NCBI RefSeq assembly: GCF_030604785.1
Contig: NZ_JAUVVF010000022.1
Location: forward strand, 1-54,325
Origin: Paracoccus sp. (in: a-proteobacteria)
Lineage (GTDB): Bacteria; Pseudomonadota; Alphaproteobacteria; Rhodobacterales; Rhodobacteraceae
Reading direction: 5' to 3'
Length of the DNA stretch: 54,325 nucleotides
This document shows, piece by piece, positions 1-8,660 of the stretch. Both the position numbers and the translations under genes were made by a program. The notes beneath the pieces were generated by a model. The model did not search any database and was not told the DNA's origin. It worked only from the letters and a program-made list of their open reading frames with translations. Each line of letters opens with the position of its first letter. Positions within the stretch are counted from its first letter, which is position 1.

Positions 1-1
1 C

Positions 2-715
2 CGGGACATCCTGGAATGGACCGAGGCCGTGCTGGTCAGCGACGATCCCGCCAAGGGGCTGGGCCGGGCCGCGCGGGACGATCTGCTGATGGGCAGGCTG
101 TCGGCGCTGGTGGACGGGGTCGAAAGCCGGCTGGAGGTCGTCTCGGCCTATCTGATCCCCGGCGCGCGGGGGGCCGCGATGTTCGGCGATCTCGCACAGG
201 CGGGGCGGCGGGTGAGGCTGGTCACGAATTCGCTCGAGGCGACGGATGTGCCCATCGTGCATTCGGCCTGGATGCGCTATCGCGCCGATCTGGTCGCCCG
301 AGGGATCGAGGTGCTGGAACTGCGCTCGCGCCCCGGCGCGCGGGCCGAACGCGAGGATTTCAGCCTGGCGCAGGTGCTGACCGGATCGACCTCAAGCCTG
401 CATGCCAAGACATTCGCCATCGACGGCAGGCGCATCTTCATCGGGTCGTTCAACCTGGATCCGCGCTCGGCCATGCTGAACACCGAGATGGGCGTGCTGA
501 TCGAAAGCCCCCGCATCGCCGGGTCGCTGTCGGCCGCCTTGGACGATGCCAGCCTGTTCTATGCGGTCACGCCTGCCCCTGCCGGCGGGATCGAATGGCG
601 CGAGACCGGCCCCGACGGCGCCGAGCAGGTCCATCGGCAGGAACCGAATGCCAGCCTGTTCCGCCGCGTCTTCGTCAGGGTGGGAAGCTGGCTGCCGGTG
701 GAATGGATGCTGTAG
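2..715 (+). CDS. phospholipase D family protein, C-terminal part (5' end outside window)
   Basis: The frame is open from the first bases of the window and ends at TAG 713-715, so only about 237 C-terminal residues are seen. They hold a complete HKD motif: HAKTFAIDG followed by GSFNLDPRS, giving the H-x-K-x4-D and G-S-x-N pattern of the PLD/cardiolipin synthase superfamily. This would be the second of the two HKD motifs that form one active site, with the first lying upstream. A conserved stretch around EVVSAYLIPG is typical of bacterial PLD-like proteins related to ClsC/YmdC. The likely role is phosphatidyl transfer or phosphodiesterase action at the membrane; the substrate cannot be told from this part. 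The family is confident, the exact function is not. Confidence 0.85.
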   Translation, partial: RDILEWTEAVLVSDDPAKGLGRAARDDLLMGRLSALVDGVESRLEVVSAYLIPGARGAAMFGDLAQAGRRVRLVTNSLEATDVPIVHSAWMRYRADLVARGIEVLELRSRPGARAEREDFSLAQVLTGSTSSLHAKTFAIDGRRIFIGSFNLDPRSAMLNTEMGVLIESPRIAGSLSAALDDASLFYAVTPAPAGGIEWRETGPDGAEQVHRQEPNASLFRRVFVRVGSWLPVEWML

Positions 716-729
716 GGTGCCGCAGCGCG

Positions 730-867
730 TCACGCCATCTTGCGCCGGTTCTTGACGCAGGGCTCGGCCAGGTGGCGGGCTGCCTGCGGGGTCATGCCCA
801 GTTCCTCGCAGATGCGCAGGATCAGCCGTTTCAGGTCCGCATCCGTCCGCTCGATCTCTGGTTCCAC
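730..867 (-). CDS. small conserved-looking protein, 45 aa, function unknown
   Basis: A short minus-strand frame starts at GTG (865-867) with AGGAAAGG about seven bases upstream as a good Shine-Dalgarno site. The product, beginning VEPEIERTDADLKRL, is 45 residues. It has a central stretch (ICEELGMTPQAARHLAE) that could form a small helix-turn-helix, and a basic end (KNRRKMA). It is convergent with the PLD gene, and the two stops lie 15 bases apart. I do not recognise the family. The evidence for coding is the ribosome site, the codon choice and the lack of any other explanation for the stretch. Confidence 0.5.
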   Translation of the reverse strand: MEPEIERTDADLKRLILRICEELGMTPQAARHLAEPCVKNRRKMA

Positions 868-979
868 TGATGGTCCTTTCCTGCAAGGGCGCCGCGTCCC
901 GGACGGGGCGCGAATGCCTTGCCTCTCTCATGTGGGGCCTGACGGCGCGATTTGAAAGCGCGACCGCCTGCGCCACCCC

Positions 980-1025
980 TTGAAGCCGGGGCGTGCATCA
1001 TCCATATACCATCCATGTGGATGGT
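980..1025 (+). promoter_or_regulatory. promoter with palindromic operator for the ribbon-helix-helix gene
   Basis: A perfect inverted repeat, ACCATCCA (1008-1015), TG, TGGATGGT (1018-1025), ends five bases before the ATG at 1031. A further direct ATCCAT half-site lies at 1000-1005, 11 bases before the one at 1011-1016. A plausible promoter is TTGAAG (980-985), a 17-base spacer and CATATA (1003-1008), which would start transcription inside the palindrome and give a very short leader. No Shine-Dalgarno site precedes the ATG. Paired half-sites over a promoter are what ribbon-helix-helix autoregulators bind; that the downstream protein binds here is inference. Confidence 0.6.
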
Positions 1026-1030
1026 GTGAC

Positions 1031-1432
1031 ATGAAGCCGACAAAACCGCTCGACAACGAGAAGATCACGATCAACCTGGGCCATGTGGATCTGGGCCGGA
1101 TCGACCTGCTGGTGCAGGAGGGGTTCTACGCGAACCGCAGCGACTTCATCCGCACCGCCATCCGCAACCAGCTTGCGGGCGAGGCCGATGCCGTCAGCCG
1201 CTCGATCGAGCGGCACATGCTGCAATTGGGCCTGCGCGACGTCACCCGGCAAGAGCTGGAGGACGCCGTCGCCAAGGGCGAGCGGCTGCACATCAAGGTG
1301 GTCGGGCTGGCGCGGATCGCCCCGGACATCACCCCCGACCTGGCGCAGGCGGCGATCGCATCGCTGACGGTGCTGGGCGCGCTGCAGGCCTCGCCTGCCG
1401 TCAAGGCGGCCCTGAAGGACCGCATCACCTAG
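1031..1432 (+). CDS. CopG-type ribbon-helix-helix transcriptional regulator
   Basis: The product is 133 residues. Its N-terminal part fits a ribbon-helix-helix DNA-binding domain: a strand (EKITINLGHVDLGRIDLLV), then the turn and second helix (GFYANRSDFIRTAIRNQL, about residues 35-52). The rest, about 80 residues, is helical and presumably used for oligomerisation. An upstream in-frame ATG at 980 is rejected because it would translate across the palindrome at 1008-1025; ATG 1031 matches the family's usual length. The esterase gene follows 26 bases later, so the two are probably cotranscribed and the regulator may act on its own promoter. The regulated signal is unknown. Confidence 0.8.
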   Translation: MKPTKPLDNEKITINLGHVDLGRIDLLVQEGFYANRSDFIRTAIRNQLAGEADAVSRSIERHMLQLGLRDVTRQELEDAVAKGERLHIKVVGLARIAPDITPDLAQAAIASLTVLGALQASPAVKAALKDRIT

Positions 1433-1458
1433 GGGCTCGAGAGCCCGGAGACCTGACC

Positions 1459-2688
1459 ATGAACAACGCTTTCGCAGCGGCGATGAGCCGTGCGCTGGAA
1501 CAGACGCGCGCCGGCAACAGCGCCGAGGCCACGCGCATCATTCAGGCGGCCTTGGGCCAGGGCAGCGCCGCGCAGGGCGGCTTGCCCCTGCCCTCTCCTG
1601 CCCCGATGGCGGCGCGCCCACGCATCGAGGATGCCGAGCTGGTCGCCGTGAGGCCGCCCAAAGCCGCGCCCGCAGCCGCAGCGGCGGACGGGGATGGTGC
1701 CGCGACGGCGGGGTTCCGGCCGGGCGATCTGCAGCAGATGCTGGGCCGGATGGGTTGCCTTGGGCCGCAGGGATCGGTGCTGCCGCAGGGCCTGATGGCC
1801 ATGCCGCGCACGAACGCGGCGCCCGCGCTGCCGCCGGGCGCGCGTTACGAGACGCGGCGCTTCGCCTCGGCCCTCGGGGCGCGGGATTACCGGCTGTTCC
1901 TGCCCTCGGGGATCGGGGACGGCGCCAGGGGGCTGATCGTCATGCTGCACGGCTGCACGCAGGACCCCGACGATTTCGCGCGCGGCACCGACATGAACAG
2001 CCATGCCGAACGCGCGGGGCTGATCGTGGTCTATCCCCACCAGACCCGCGCCCAGAACCCGCAGGGCTGCTGGAACTGGTTCCGCCCGCAGGATCAGGGC
2101 GCCGAGGCGGGCGAGGCCGCGCTGCTGGCGGCCCTGACCCGCGCCGTCGCGGCCGAATTCGCTGTGCCCCAAGACAGCATCTTCGCGGCGGGCCTGTCGG
2201 CGGGCGGCGCGATGGCCGCGACCCTTGCAGCGACGCAGCCCGACCTTTTCGCGGCGGTCGGCATCCATTCGGGCCTGCCGCACGGAGCCGCGCATGACAT
2301 CCCCTCGGCCTTTGGGGCGATGCGGGGACAAGGCGAGCGCGCGGGGCCTGCGCTGCGGGGCACGGTGCGGATGATCGTCTTTCACGGCACCGCGGATGCG
2401 ACGGTCCACCCGTCGAATGCCGAACGGCTAGTCGCGGCGGCGAGGCCCGCCCTGCCCGGCGCGGCGCGCCACGAACGCGGCAGCGCCGGGGGCCGCAGCT
2501 ATCGCCGCGACGTGGTCGAGGCCGATGACGGCACGCCCCTGATCGAGTCCTGGCGCATCGACGGCGCGGGCCATGCCTGGTCGGGCGGGCGGTCCGAGGG
2601 CAGCTATGCCGACCCTGCCGGTCCTGATGCCTCGGCCCAGATGGTGCGCTTCTTCCTGCACCGTCAGGCGCGGCAGGCCTCGGTGTAG
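1459..2688 (+). CDS. PHB depolymerase family esterase
   Basis: This is a 409-residue alpha/beta hydrolase of the polyhydroxybutyrate depolymerase/LpqC type. After an alanine- and proline-rich N-terminal third, the catalytic domain begins near residue 130 (YETRRFASALGARDYRLFLP). It shows the oxyanion-hole segment LIVMLHGCTQDPDDFARGTD, the nucleophile elbow GLSAGGAMA (Ser in G-x-S-x-G), and a late HAWSGG segment that supplies the catalytic His. The likely reaction is hydrolysis of short polyhydroxyalkanoate or other ester chains. No signal peptide is seen, so it may act inside the cell. GGAG lies about nine bases before the ATG. It is probably in an operon with the regulator just upstream. Confidence 0.85.
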   Translation: MNNAFAAAMSRALEQTRAGNSAEATRIIQAALGQGSAAQGGLPLPSPAPMAARPRIEDAELVAVRPPKAAPAAAAADGDGAATAGFRPGDLQQMLGRMGCLGPQGSVLPQGLMAMPRTNAAPALPPGARYETRRFASALGARDYRLFLPSGIGDGARGLIVMLHGCTQDPDDFARGTDMNSHAERAGLIVVYPHQTRAQNPQGCWNWFRPQDQGAEAGEAALLAALTRAVAAEFAVPQDSIFAAGLSAGGAMAATLAATQPDLFAAVGIHSGLPHGAAHDIPSAFGAMRGQGERAGPALRGTVRMIVFHGTADATVHPSNAERLVAAARPALPGAARHERGSAGGRSYRRDVVEADDGTPLIESWRIDGAGHAWSGGRSEGSYADPAGPDASAQMVRFFLHRQARQASV

Positions 2689-2842
2689 TCGGCCAGACCC
2701 TCGGGGCGGCCATCGACCCGGTCGCGGCCTATCGGGCCTCGGGCTGGCGGGCGAGGGCGGCAGAGACGCGCCCCGCCGTCGCGGCGGGCGGCGGCGGGAT
2801 CGTCTGAGCAGGGCGGGTTCCGGCCCTGAGGCCGCGTGGCCG

Positions 2843-2863
2843 GGCCGGGCGCATCGCCCGGCC
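2843..2863. terminator. GC-rich hairpin between convergent genes
   Basis: GGCCGGGCG, loop CAT, CGCCCGGCC form a perfect 9-bp stem, located between the esterase stop and the stop of gcd on the other strand. There is no T-run, so its role as a bidirectional terminator is inferred from strength and position. Its core GGGCGCATCGCCC is shared with the hairpin at 17332-17354. Confidence 0.55.
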
Positions 2864-2869
2864 TGCGGC

Positions 2870-5356
2870 TCAGCGCTGCGGCAGCGCGTAGGCCAGGAAG
2901 TGATCGCCGATGGTCGTTTCCATGAAATTGTGCCCGCCCGCATTCATGATCAGGAATTGCCTGCCCTGCGATTCATACATCGCCGGTCCGGCCTGACCGC
3001 CCGCCGGAAGATCGGCGCGCCACAGAACCTCGCCCGTGTCGATATCCAGCGCGTGCAGGTAATCGTCCGTCGTCGCGGCGATGAAGATCAGCCCGCCCGC
3101 CGTCACCACCGCGCCGCCATTGTTGGGCGTTCCGATCTCGAAGGGCAGGAATGAGGGCAGGCCGAACGGCCCGTTCTTGCGGGCCGAGCCGAAGGGCCGG
3201 TCCCACAGCACCTGGCGCGTTTCCAGATCGACGGCCATGATCCCGCCATAGGGCGGCTGCGTGCAGAGCATCCCGGTCAGGGGAACGCGCCAGCCCGCAT
3301 TCACCTCGATCCCGAAGGGCGTGTCGGCCTGGGGCGAGACGTCCTCGGGGCTGTTGTCCTGCCAGCCCGGCTCGTCGATGGGCACGATGCCGTGGCGGTC
3401 GACCTCGGCCCGCGGGACCAGCCGGTTGCGGTTGGTGGTGACGTTGTAGTTCGACACCATGATGCCGCGCGGCACATCCACCGCGACGCCGCCCCAATCG
3501 ACGCCGCCATTGTAGCCCGGGAACTGGATCCACCAATCGGTCGAGGGCGGGGTATACATGCCCTGATACCGGCTCTGCCGGTACTGGATGCGGCAGAACA
3601 GCTGGTCCAGCGGCGTCATGCCCCACATGTGACGCTCTTCGATATCGGGCTTCATGACATGCGGAAAGTCCACGACAAAGGGCTGGGTGGGCGACAGGCG
3701 CTCGGGCTCGACGCCGCCCTGGGGGACGGGGCGTTCCTCGACCTCGACCAGCAATTCGCCGGTGCGGCGGTCGAAGATCCAGTACATCGACACCTTGGTA
3801 GGCAGGATCAGGGCGGGCACCGGGCCGTCGGGCGTGGGAAAGTCGATCAGCGTGCCCTGCGCGCCCAGATCGTAATCCCAGACATCGTAATGCACCGTCT
3901 GGTAATGCCAGGCCGGCTGGCCGGTCGTCACGTCCAGCGCGACCAGCGCGGTGGAATAGACGTTTTCCAGATCGCTGCGCATGCCGCCCCAGTAATCGAC
4001 CGAGGGCACGCCATGGGGCAGATAGACCAGACCCAGTTCCTCGTCCGCGGACGAGATCGTCCAGACATTCGAGGTGCCGCGCGTATAGGTCTCGCCTTCG
4101 GGGGGTAGGCCGGTGATGTCGGGGCGGGCGTGATCCCAGGCCCAGGCCAGTTCGCCCGTCACCACGTCATAGCCCCGGATCACGCCCGAGGGCGCGTCGC
4201 GGCGCTGGCCGTCGCGCACCTGCGAATGCACGACCGCGATGTTGCGCACGATGGTGGGCGGCGATGTCGGCGCATACCAGCCCGGCGCGGTGCGGCCCAG
4301 CCCGACCTCGAGATCGACGACCCCGTCATTGCCGAAGCCCGTGCAGGGCTGGCCCGTCGCCACATCGACCGCGATCAGGCGCGCATCCAGCGTGTTCATC
4401 AGCACCCGTTCATGGCACAGATCCGTGGGCGCGATCTCGGGCGCCTGGTAATAGGCCAGCCCGCGGCAGGTCGCGTTATAGGGGATGGCGTCCTTCGGCA
4501 CGACGGGATCATGGCGCCATTGTTCCAGCCCCGTCGCCGCATCCAGCGAGATCACCTTGTTCATGGCCGAGCAGATCAGCACCCGATCGCCGATCTTCAG
4601 CGGCGTGTTCTGGTTCGAGAACCGCTCGTCCCCCTCGGGCATGTCGCCGGTGCGGAATTCCCAGACCAGTTCCAGATCGGCGACATTCTCGCGCGTGATC
4701 TGGGACAGGGGCGAATAGCGGGTGGCGTGGTTGTCCCCGCCATAGGCGACCCAATCCGCGCCCGCCGCCCGTGCCTGACGCGCGGGGGCGACCGCGACGC
4801 CCGTGGGGCTGGATGTGCCCTCGGGCGTGGCAGGCGCATCGTCTTCGGCGGTTTCGGCGGGTGCGGGCTCTGCGGGCATGGCCGGGGGCTGGGACTGGGC
4901 CATGGCGCGTCCGCCGGCCGACGAGATCGCCAGGACATATCCCGCGCCGGCCAGCGCGCAGATGCCCGCCATCGCTGCCGCAGCCGCGCCCCGCATCCGC
5001 GCCGGGCGGCCGCGCAGGACCGGGATCAGCGCCAGGATCAGGACCAGCACGACCGTCGGAGCGACCAGCCTCGGCACCTGCGCCCAGCCGTCCAGCCCGG
5101 CCTCCCACAGGGCCCAGACCAGGGTTCCGGCGAAGGTCAGCAGATAGACCCAGACCGCCGCCATCGACCGGCGGAACAGCAGGAACGCGGTGATCAGCAG
5201 CCCCGCCCCCGCGAAGATGTAATACCAGGACCCCCCAAGCGCAGCGAGCCACAGCCCGCCCGCCAGGATCGGCACCCCGAAGACAAGAATCATCACCGCA
5301 ACCGCCATCGCGGCCCAGAAGCCGAATCCCCGGCGTCGTGCTTGCATCTGTGGCAT
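2870..5356 (-). CDS. gcd: membrane-bound PQQ-dependent dehydrogenase, glucose/quinate/shikimate family
   Basis: The 828-residue product starts with about five hydrophobic helices (residues 10-140) that anchor it in the inner membrane. An Ala/Pro/Glu-rich linker (about 150-200) follows, then the periplasmic eight-bladed PQQ propeller starting at WVAYGGDNHATRYSPL. Tryptophan-docking repeats (such as ARLIAVDVATGQ and VVALDVTTGQPAWHYQTVHYDVWDYD) and the C-terminal GQAGPAMYESQGRQFL are typical. It oxidises aldoses or cyclic polyols in the periplasm and passes electrons to ubiquinone. The start at 5356 is chosen because GGGGAGGGG lies directly before it; an upstream ATG at 5386 lacks such a site. 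It is somewhat longer than E. coli Gcd (about 796), mainly in the linker. The sugar cannot be told from sequence. Confidence 0.92.
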   Translation of the reverse strand: MPQMQARRRGFGFWAAMAVAVMILVFGVPILAGGLWLAALGGSWYYIFAGAGLLITAFLLFRRSMAAVWVYLLTFAGTLVWALWEAGLDGWAQVPRLVAPTVVLVLILALIPVLRGRPARMRGAAAAAMAGICALAGAGYVLAISSAGGRAMAQSQPPAMPAEPAPAETAEDDAPATPEGTSSPTGVAVAPARQARAAGADWVAYGGDNHATRYSPLSQITRENVADLELVWEFRTGDMPEGDERFSNQNTPLKIGDRVLICSAMNKVISLDAATGLEQWRHDPVVPKDAIPYNATCRGLAYYQAPEIAPTDLCHERVLMNTLDARLIAVDVATGQPCTGFGNDGVVDLEVGLGRTAPGWYAPTSPPTIVRNIAVVHSQVRDGQRRDAPSGVIRGYDVVTGELAWAWDHARPDITGLPPEGETYTRGTSNVWTISSADEELGLVYLPHGVPSVDYWGGMRSDLENVYSTALVALDVTTGQPAWHYQTVHYDVWDYDLGAQGTLIDFPTPDGPVPALILPTKVSMYWIFDRRTGELLVEVEERPVPQGGVEPERLSPTQPFVVDFPHVMKPDIEERHMWGMTPLDQLFCRIQYRQSRYQGMYTPPSTDWWIQFPGYNGGVDWGGVAVDVPRGIMVSNYNVTTNRNRLVPRAEVDRHGIVPIDEPGWQDNSPEDVSPQADTPFGIEVNAGWRVPLTGMLCTQPPYGGIMAVDLETRQVLWDRPFGSARKNGPFGLPSFLPFEIGTPNNGGAVVTAGGLIFIAATTDDYLHALDIDTGEVLWRADLPAGGQAGPAMYESQGRQFLIMNAGGHNFMETTIGDHFLAYALPQR

Positions 5357-5384
5357 GGTCCCCTCCCCGGCACCGTCACCTGCC

Positions 5385-5409
5385 AACCGCGCCGCGGGGC
5401 GGTTGTTCC
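5385..5409 (-). promoter_or_regulatory. candidate EcfG-type (general stress) promoter of gcd
   Basis: Read on the minus strand, GGAAC (5409-5405), a 16-base spacer and GGTT (5388-5385) end 28 bases before the gcd start codon. EcfG promoters of alphaproteobacteria follow GGAAC-N16/17-CGTT, so this differs at one base of the -10. The same arrangement occurs at 7864-7888 and 20563-20587. Confidence 0.5.
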
Positions 5410-5431
5410 CGCGACGCGTCGGGTGCAGGGG

Positions 5432-6061
5432 TCAGCGATGCCCGATGAAGGGCGTCTGGTGCAGGAAGCCATCCTGTTCGAGGCAGGTCAGGATGAAGTC
5501 GGCGACCTCGGGGCGGGTGATCGCGCGCAATTGCAGCCCGGCGGGGATGGTGGTGAAGATTTCGGGCGCGCGACCCGTCGCCTTGCGGGCAAAGGGGGCG
5601 GGCCTGACGATGGTCCAGTCGGTCGCGCTGAGCCGGATCATCGCCTCTTGCCGGTCCTTGTCCCGGTAGCGGTTGCGCGTGAAGAGCGGAAAGATGACCC
5701 GGTTGTAAAGCCAGCCGCCATGGCCCCGGCTGTCGCCCGCCCCGACCCCCGTCACCGCGACGAGCCGCCTGACCCCGGTCGCCTGCATCGCCTGCAGGAC
5801 CGAGGCGGTGACATCCGAGAACAGCGTCGTCGGCCCGCGATCGCCGGTGCCCACGCAGATGACGACCGCGTCGTGGCGCGCGATGGCGCGCTCCAGAAAG
5901 GCCGCATCGGTTGGCTGGCCGATCACCACCCGCAGGCCCGGCTCCGGTTGCAGGCCGTTGCCGCTGCGGCTTTGCGCCGTGACCGCATGGCCGCGCGCCA
6001 GCGCCTGTTCGATCAGGCATCGCCCGACGCCGCCCGACGCCCCCATAATGAACAATCGCAT
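5432..6061 (-). CDS. NAD(P)-binding SDR-like / NmrA-like epimerase family protein
   Basis: The 209-residue product opens with a Rossmann nucleotide-binding motif (RLFIMGASGGVGRCLIEQAL, i.e. G-A-S-G-G-V-G), followed by GHAVTAQSR. It continues with VVICVGTG, GVRRLVAVTGVGAG and ATDWTIVRPAPF, the order seen in short atypical SDRs that resemble flavin/biliverdin reductases and NmrA. Such proteins bind NAD(P)H; many have unknown substrates. ATG 6061 is preferred over ATG 6073 because GAGGG lies five bases before it. It lies between gcd and the symporter on the same strand with its own 74-base upstream gap to gcd. The function stays general. Confidence 0.75.
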   Translation of the reverse strand: MRLFIMGASGGVGRCLIEQALARGHAVTAQSRSGNGLQPEPGLRVVIGQPTDAAFLERAIARHDAVVICVGTGDRGPTTLFSDVTASVLQAMQATGVRRLVAVTGVGAGDSRGHGGWLYNRVIFPLFTRNRYRDKDRQEAMIRLSATDWTIVRPAPFARKATGRAPEIFTTIPAGLQLRAITRPEVADFILTCLEQDGFLHQTPFIGHR

Positions 6062-6208
6062 CCGCCCTCGCATCGCTGGTCCGGTTCGGCGCCGCCGGCG
6101 ACGGCCCGTGTCTCAGGATGCACCCGGACCGCCGCGCTGGCCTTGCGCCAGATCAAGAAGCGCTCCCTGCCCCGCCGGACGATCCCGATCGCGACTGGCC
6201 CCAAGCCC

Positions 6209-7789
6209 TCAGATGAACATCACGACGACCGCCATGGTCGCGACCACAAGGACGGCCCCCAGAAGGCGGGGGTTCTGCCATTTCGGCAGGTCCGACAATT
6301 CGCGCGTCTCGTCCTGCCAGGTCTGCCGGCTGAAGGTCGTTTCGGCCTCCAGTTCGGGCGCCTCGCTGCGCAGGGTGATGCCGACCAGGATCGCCAGCGA
6401 CAGCAGCAGCATCAGGCCCGTGCCATAGAGGAATTGCAGGTCGATCAACTCGGCGAATTCGAAGATCGCGAACCCGGCAAGGCCGACCGGAATGCCGATC
6501 GACAGCGTCCAGAAGGCTGCATGACGCGGTGGCCTTGACGAAAACAGCCCTGCAAGGAACACGACGACGACCGGCATGGTCACATAGCCCAGGAAGGACT
6601 GGAAGTATTCCACGATGCCGCCGAAGCTACCGATGACCGGCGCCCAGAGCGCGGCCGCGATCATGAAGCCGCCGACCAGCAACCGGCTGATCAGCAGCAT
6701 GCGCTTGTCGCTCCACTCCTTCTTGCGGGGCTTGATGAAGTCGTTGACCGCGATCGAGGCCGAACCGTTCAGCACCGAGTCGATCGTGGACATCAGCGCC
6801 GCGACGAGTGCCGCCAGGGCAAGGCCACGCAGGCCGATGGGCAGCAATTCGAACACCAGGGCAGGCCAGATGTGATCCTGCTCCTCAAGATTTGGGAACA
6901 ATTCGCGGCCCATCAGGCCGGGCAGGATCAGGATGAACAGGAACGGCACCTGCAGCGACGCCGCCAGCAGCGCGCCCCACCGACCGTGATTGACGTCCTT
7001 GGCCGACAGCACCTTCTGCACGACGACATGGTTCGTAGTCCAGTAGTAGAAGCTGAGCCAGATGACCCCGGTGAAGATGCCGGGCCAGGGCAGGAAATCG
7101 TCATCGGCGGGCTTGGCGATGGTAAAGCCCCCCTCGGGCGCCGCATCGCGCACGGCCTGCCATGAGCTGCCCAGTTCGATGAAGACCATGACGAAGATGA
7201 TCGTGCCGACCAGCAGCAGCAGGACGCCCTGGATCGTGTCGGTGATCATGACCGCCTTCAGGCCGCCGAAGATCACGTAACCCCCGCCAAGCGCGGCTAT
7301 GATCGCGATCAGCGTCCAGAGCGGCACTTCTGGAAAAAGCAGCTGCATCGTCAGCGCGCCCGCGAACAGCGCACCGGCGCTGTCGATGAAGATCGCGGTG
7401 AAGATCGAGAAGCCGGCAAAGACCTTGCGCGCGCGGCGGTCATAACGCTGCTCGAGGAATTCGGGCATCGTGTTGACCTTGCTGCGCAGGTAGAAGGGAA
7501 GGATGAACAGCGCGAAGAAGATCAGGACCAGCGTCCCCATCCATTCGTAGTTCCAGACCGCGATCCCGTCGCCATAGCCCGCCCCGGCAAGGCCCACGAA
7601 GGACGTGCCCGACAGGTTCGCGGACATCAGCGAAATGCCGATGATGGGCCAGACCGCACCGCGACCGCCGAGGAAATAGCTTTCGCTGTCCTTCTGGCCC
7701 CGGCTCAGCCAAAGCCCGATGGCAAGGACCACGACGACGTAGATCCCCGCGATGGACAGATCGATGGGGGAAACCTCGAATTCGGGCAT
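6209..7789 (-). CDS. sodium:solute symporter (SSS family)
   Basis: The 526-residue integral membrane protein has about 14 hydrophobic helices. Hallmarks are the N-terminal helix (IAGIYVVVVLAIGLWLSRG), GGRGAVWPIIGISLMSANLS with the conserved Ser/Asn region, MPEFLEQRYDRRARK after helix 3, and GGLKAVMITDTIQG. These match the branch of the solute:sodium symporter family that includes sugar and inositol carriers. It would couple inward Na+ flow to uptake of a sugar or polyol. The substrate is not provable; lying between gcd and the iol locus makes a sugar or polyol plausible. A single-helix protein is encoded divergently 200 bases away, and a possible stress promoter lies at 7864-7888. Confidence 0.9.
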   Translation of the reverse strand: MPEFEVSPIDLSIAGIYVVVVLAIGLWLSRGQKDSESYFLGGRGAVWPIIGISLMSANLSGTSFVGLAGAGYGDGIAVWNYEWMGTLVLIFFALFILPFYLRSKVNTMPEFLEQRYDRRARKVFAGFSIFTAIFIDSAGALFAGALTMQLLFPEVPLWTLIAIIAALGGGYVIFGGLKAVMITDTIQGVLLLLVGTIIFVMVFIELGSSWQAVRDAAPEGGFTIAKPADDDFLPWPGIFTGVIWLSFYYWTTNHVVVQKVLSAKDVNHGRWGALLAASLQVPFLFILILPGLMGRELFPNLEEQDHIWPALVFELLPIGLRGLALAALVAALMSTIDSVLNGSASIAVNDFIKPRKKEWSDKRMLLISRLLVGGFMIAAALWAPVIGSFGGIVEYFQSFLGYVTMPVVVVFLAGLFSSRPPRHAAFWTLSIGIPVGLAGFAIFEFAELIDLQFLYGTGLMLLLSLAILVGITLRSEAPELEAETTFSRQTWQDETRELSDLPKWQNPRLLGAVLVVATMAVVVMFI

Positions 7790-7863
7790 GGCAATCGTCC
7801 TTCTAGACCCGGGCGCCCCGCCTTCGTGGTTCTGTCCGGCGTTCCTGCGACATCTTGTACCTC

Positions 7864-7888
7864 AACCGCCACACCTTACCGAGGTTCC
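7864..7888 (-). promoter_or_regulatory. candidate EcfG-type promoter of the symporter gene
   Basis: On the minus strand GGAAC (7888-7884), 16 bases and GGTT (7867-7864) precede the symporter start by 74 bases. This is the same box and spacing as upstream of gcd and of the DUF892 gene. The longer leader makes this the weakest of the three by position. Confidence 0.4.
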
Positions 7889-7991
7889 CGTCAGGCCTGA
7901 ACGAGGCAGCGCCTCATCGCAAGCGGCACTGTCTGAAACATCTCGGCGCTATGGCAGTTACAGCCGCCAACCATTCGCAAAGGAGCTTCCC

Positions 7992-8192
7992 ATGGCCAGA
8001 AAACCTCAGTCCGAGGCAAACAAGCCGCAGCCTGAGCCCAAACGGGGCATGCCGCGTTCGTTGCTTTACGCGCTGATCCCGGGCGGCTTTCTTCTCCTTG
8101 TGGCCATAATGGTCTTCGGTGGATGGGCTACGCAGGAGGAGCCCGCGCCCATGACGGAAGCACGCGAAGAGGCACAGGAAATCGACAACTGA
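7992..8192 (+). CDS. small single-helix membrane protein, function unknown
   Basis: The 66-residue product begins MARKPQSEANK and has AAAGGAG seven bases before its ATG. A hydrophilic Lys/Pro/Glu-rich N-terminus leads to one membrane helix (about residues 24-44, SLLYALIPGGFLLLVAIMVF) and an acidic tail (EEPAPMTEAREEAQEIDN). Positive charges before the helix suggest the N-terminus faces the cytoplasm. It is divergent from the symporter gene, so the two may share control. I do not recognise the family. The strong ribosome site and the clear membrane topology support coding. Confidence 0.65.
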   Translation: MARKPQSEANKPQPEPKRGMPRSLLYALIPGGFLLLVAIMVFGGWATQEEPAPMTEAREEAQEIDN

Positions 8193-8660
8193 CGGGCCCG
8201 CGACGGCGCGCGAGGTGACTACAGCTTCAGACGCGATTGAAGGCTCGTCTGACTCGTGCAAAGGGCCAGCTGCCCTCTCGCGAAACTGGCGCGGCGCATT
8301 CGCGGTGGACTTCACCCGATGGACGGGGTCTTCCACCAGCCCGTGTACAACCGCTTGACCGACTGCCGCGCCTACGCCATCTGGCGCAACCGCAGTGTCA
8401 GTGCCCTGAATGGCAGGTGGGCGATTGAGGTGCTGGATATGGCTAAGAGTGTTTCTGCCTTTCGGCGACCGCGGTCGGCGCATATTTGTTTTCGCTAATC
8501 ATCTGCGCTTGCAGACCCGCCGAAAGAGCCCGTGAGCATCTCAGATCCCTTTTCTGACCGATCTCGAGCATGCCGTTGATGAGGCGAGTTCGCGACTGTC
8601 TGCCGATAGAGTTGATGGCCGGAGCCGGCGTTCTTTCATGCGGCAGATCGCTCCCATCAC
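8193..8660. other. 468-base stretch with no gene recognised
   Basis: Between the small membrane protein and the stop of iolB I see only short overlapping frames with no ribosome sites and no recognisable protein family. The part from about 8440 to 8600 is richer in A+T than the flanks. It may hold the terminator region of the iol operon or the remnant of a lost gene; neither is shown by the sequence. Confidence 0.4.

Noticed and set aside
4130..6538. 802-codon plus-strand open frame
   Set aside because: It is antisense to gcd, the SDR-like gene and the symporter, with no family and no ribosome site.
8193..8660. Possible transposase or IS remnant
   Set aside because: No DDE motif, terminal repeats or recognisable transposase sequence could be found in any frame.
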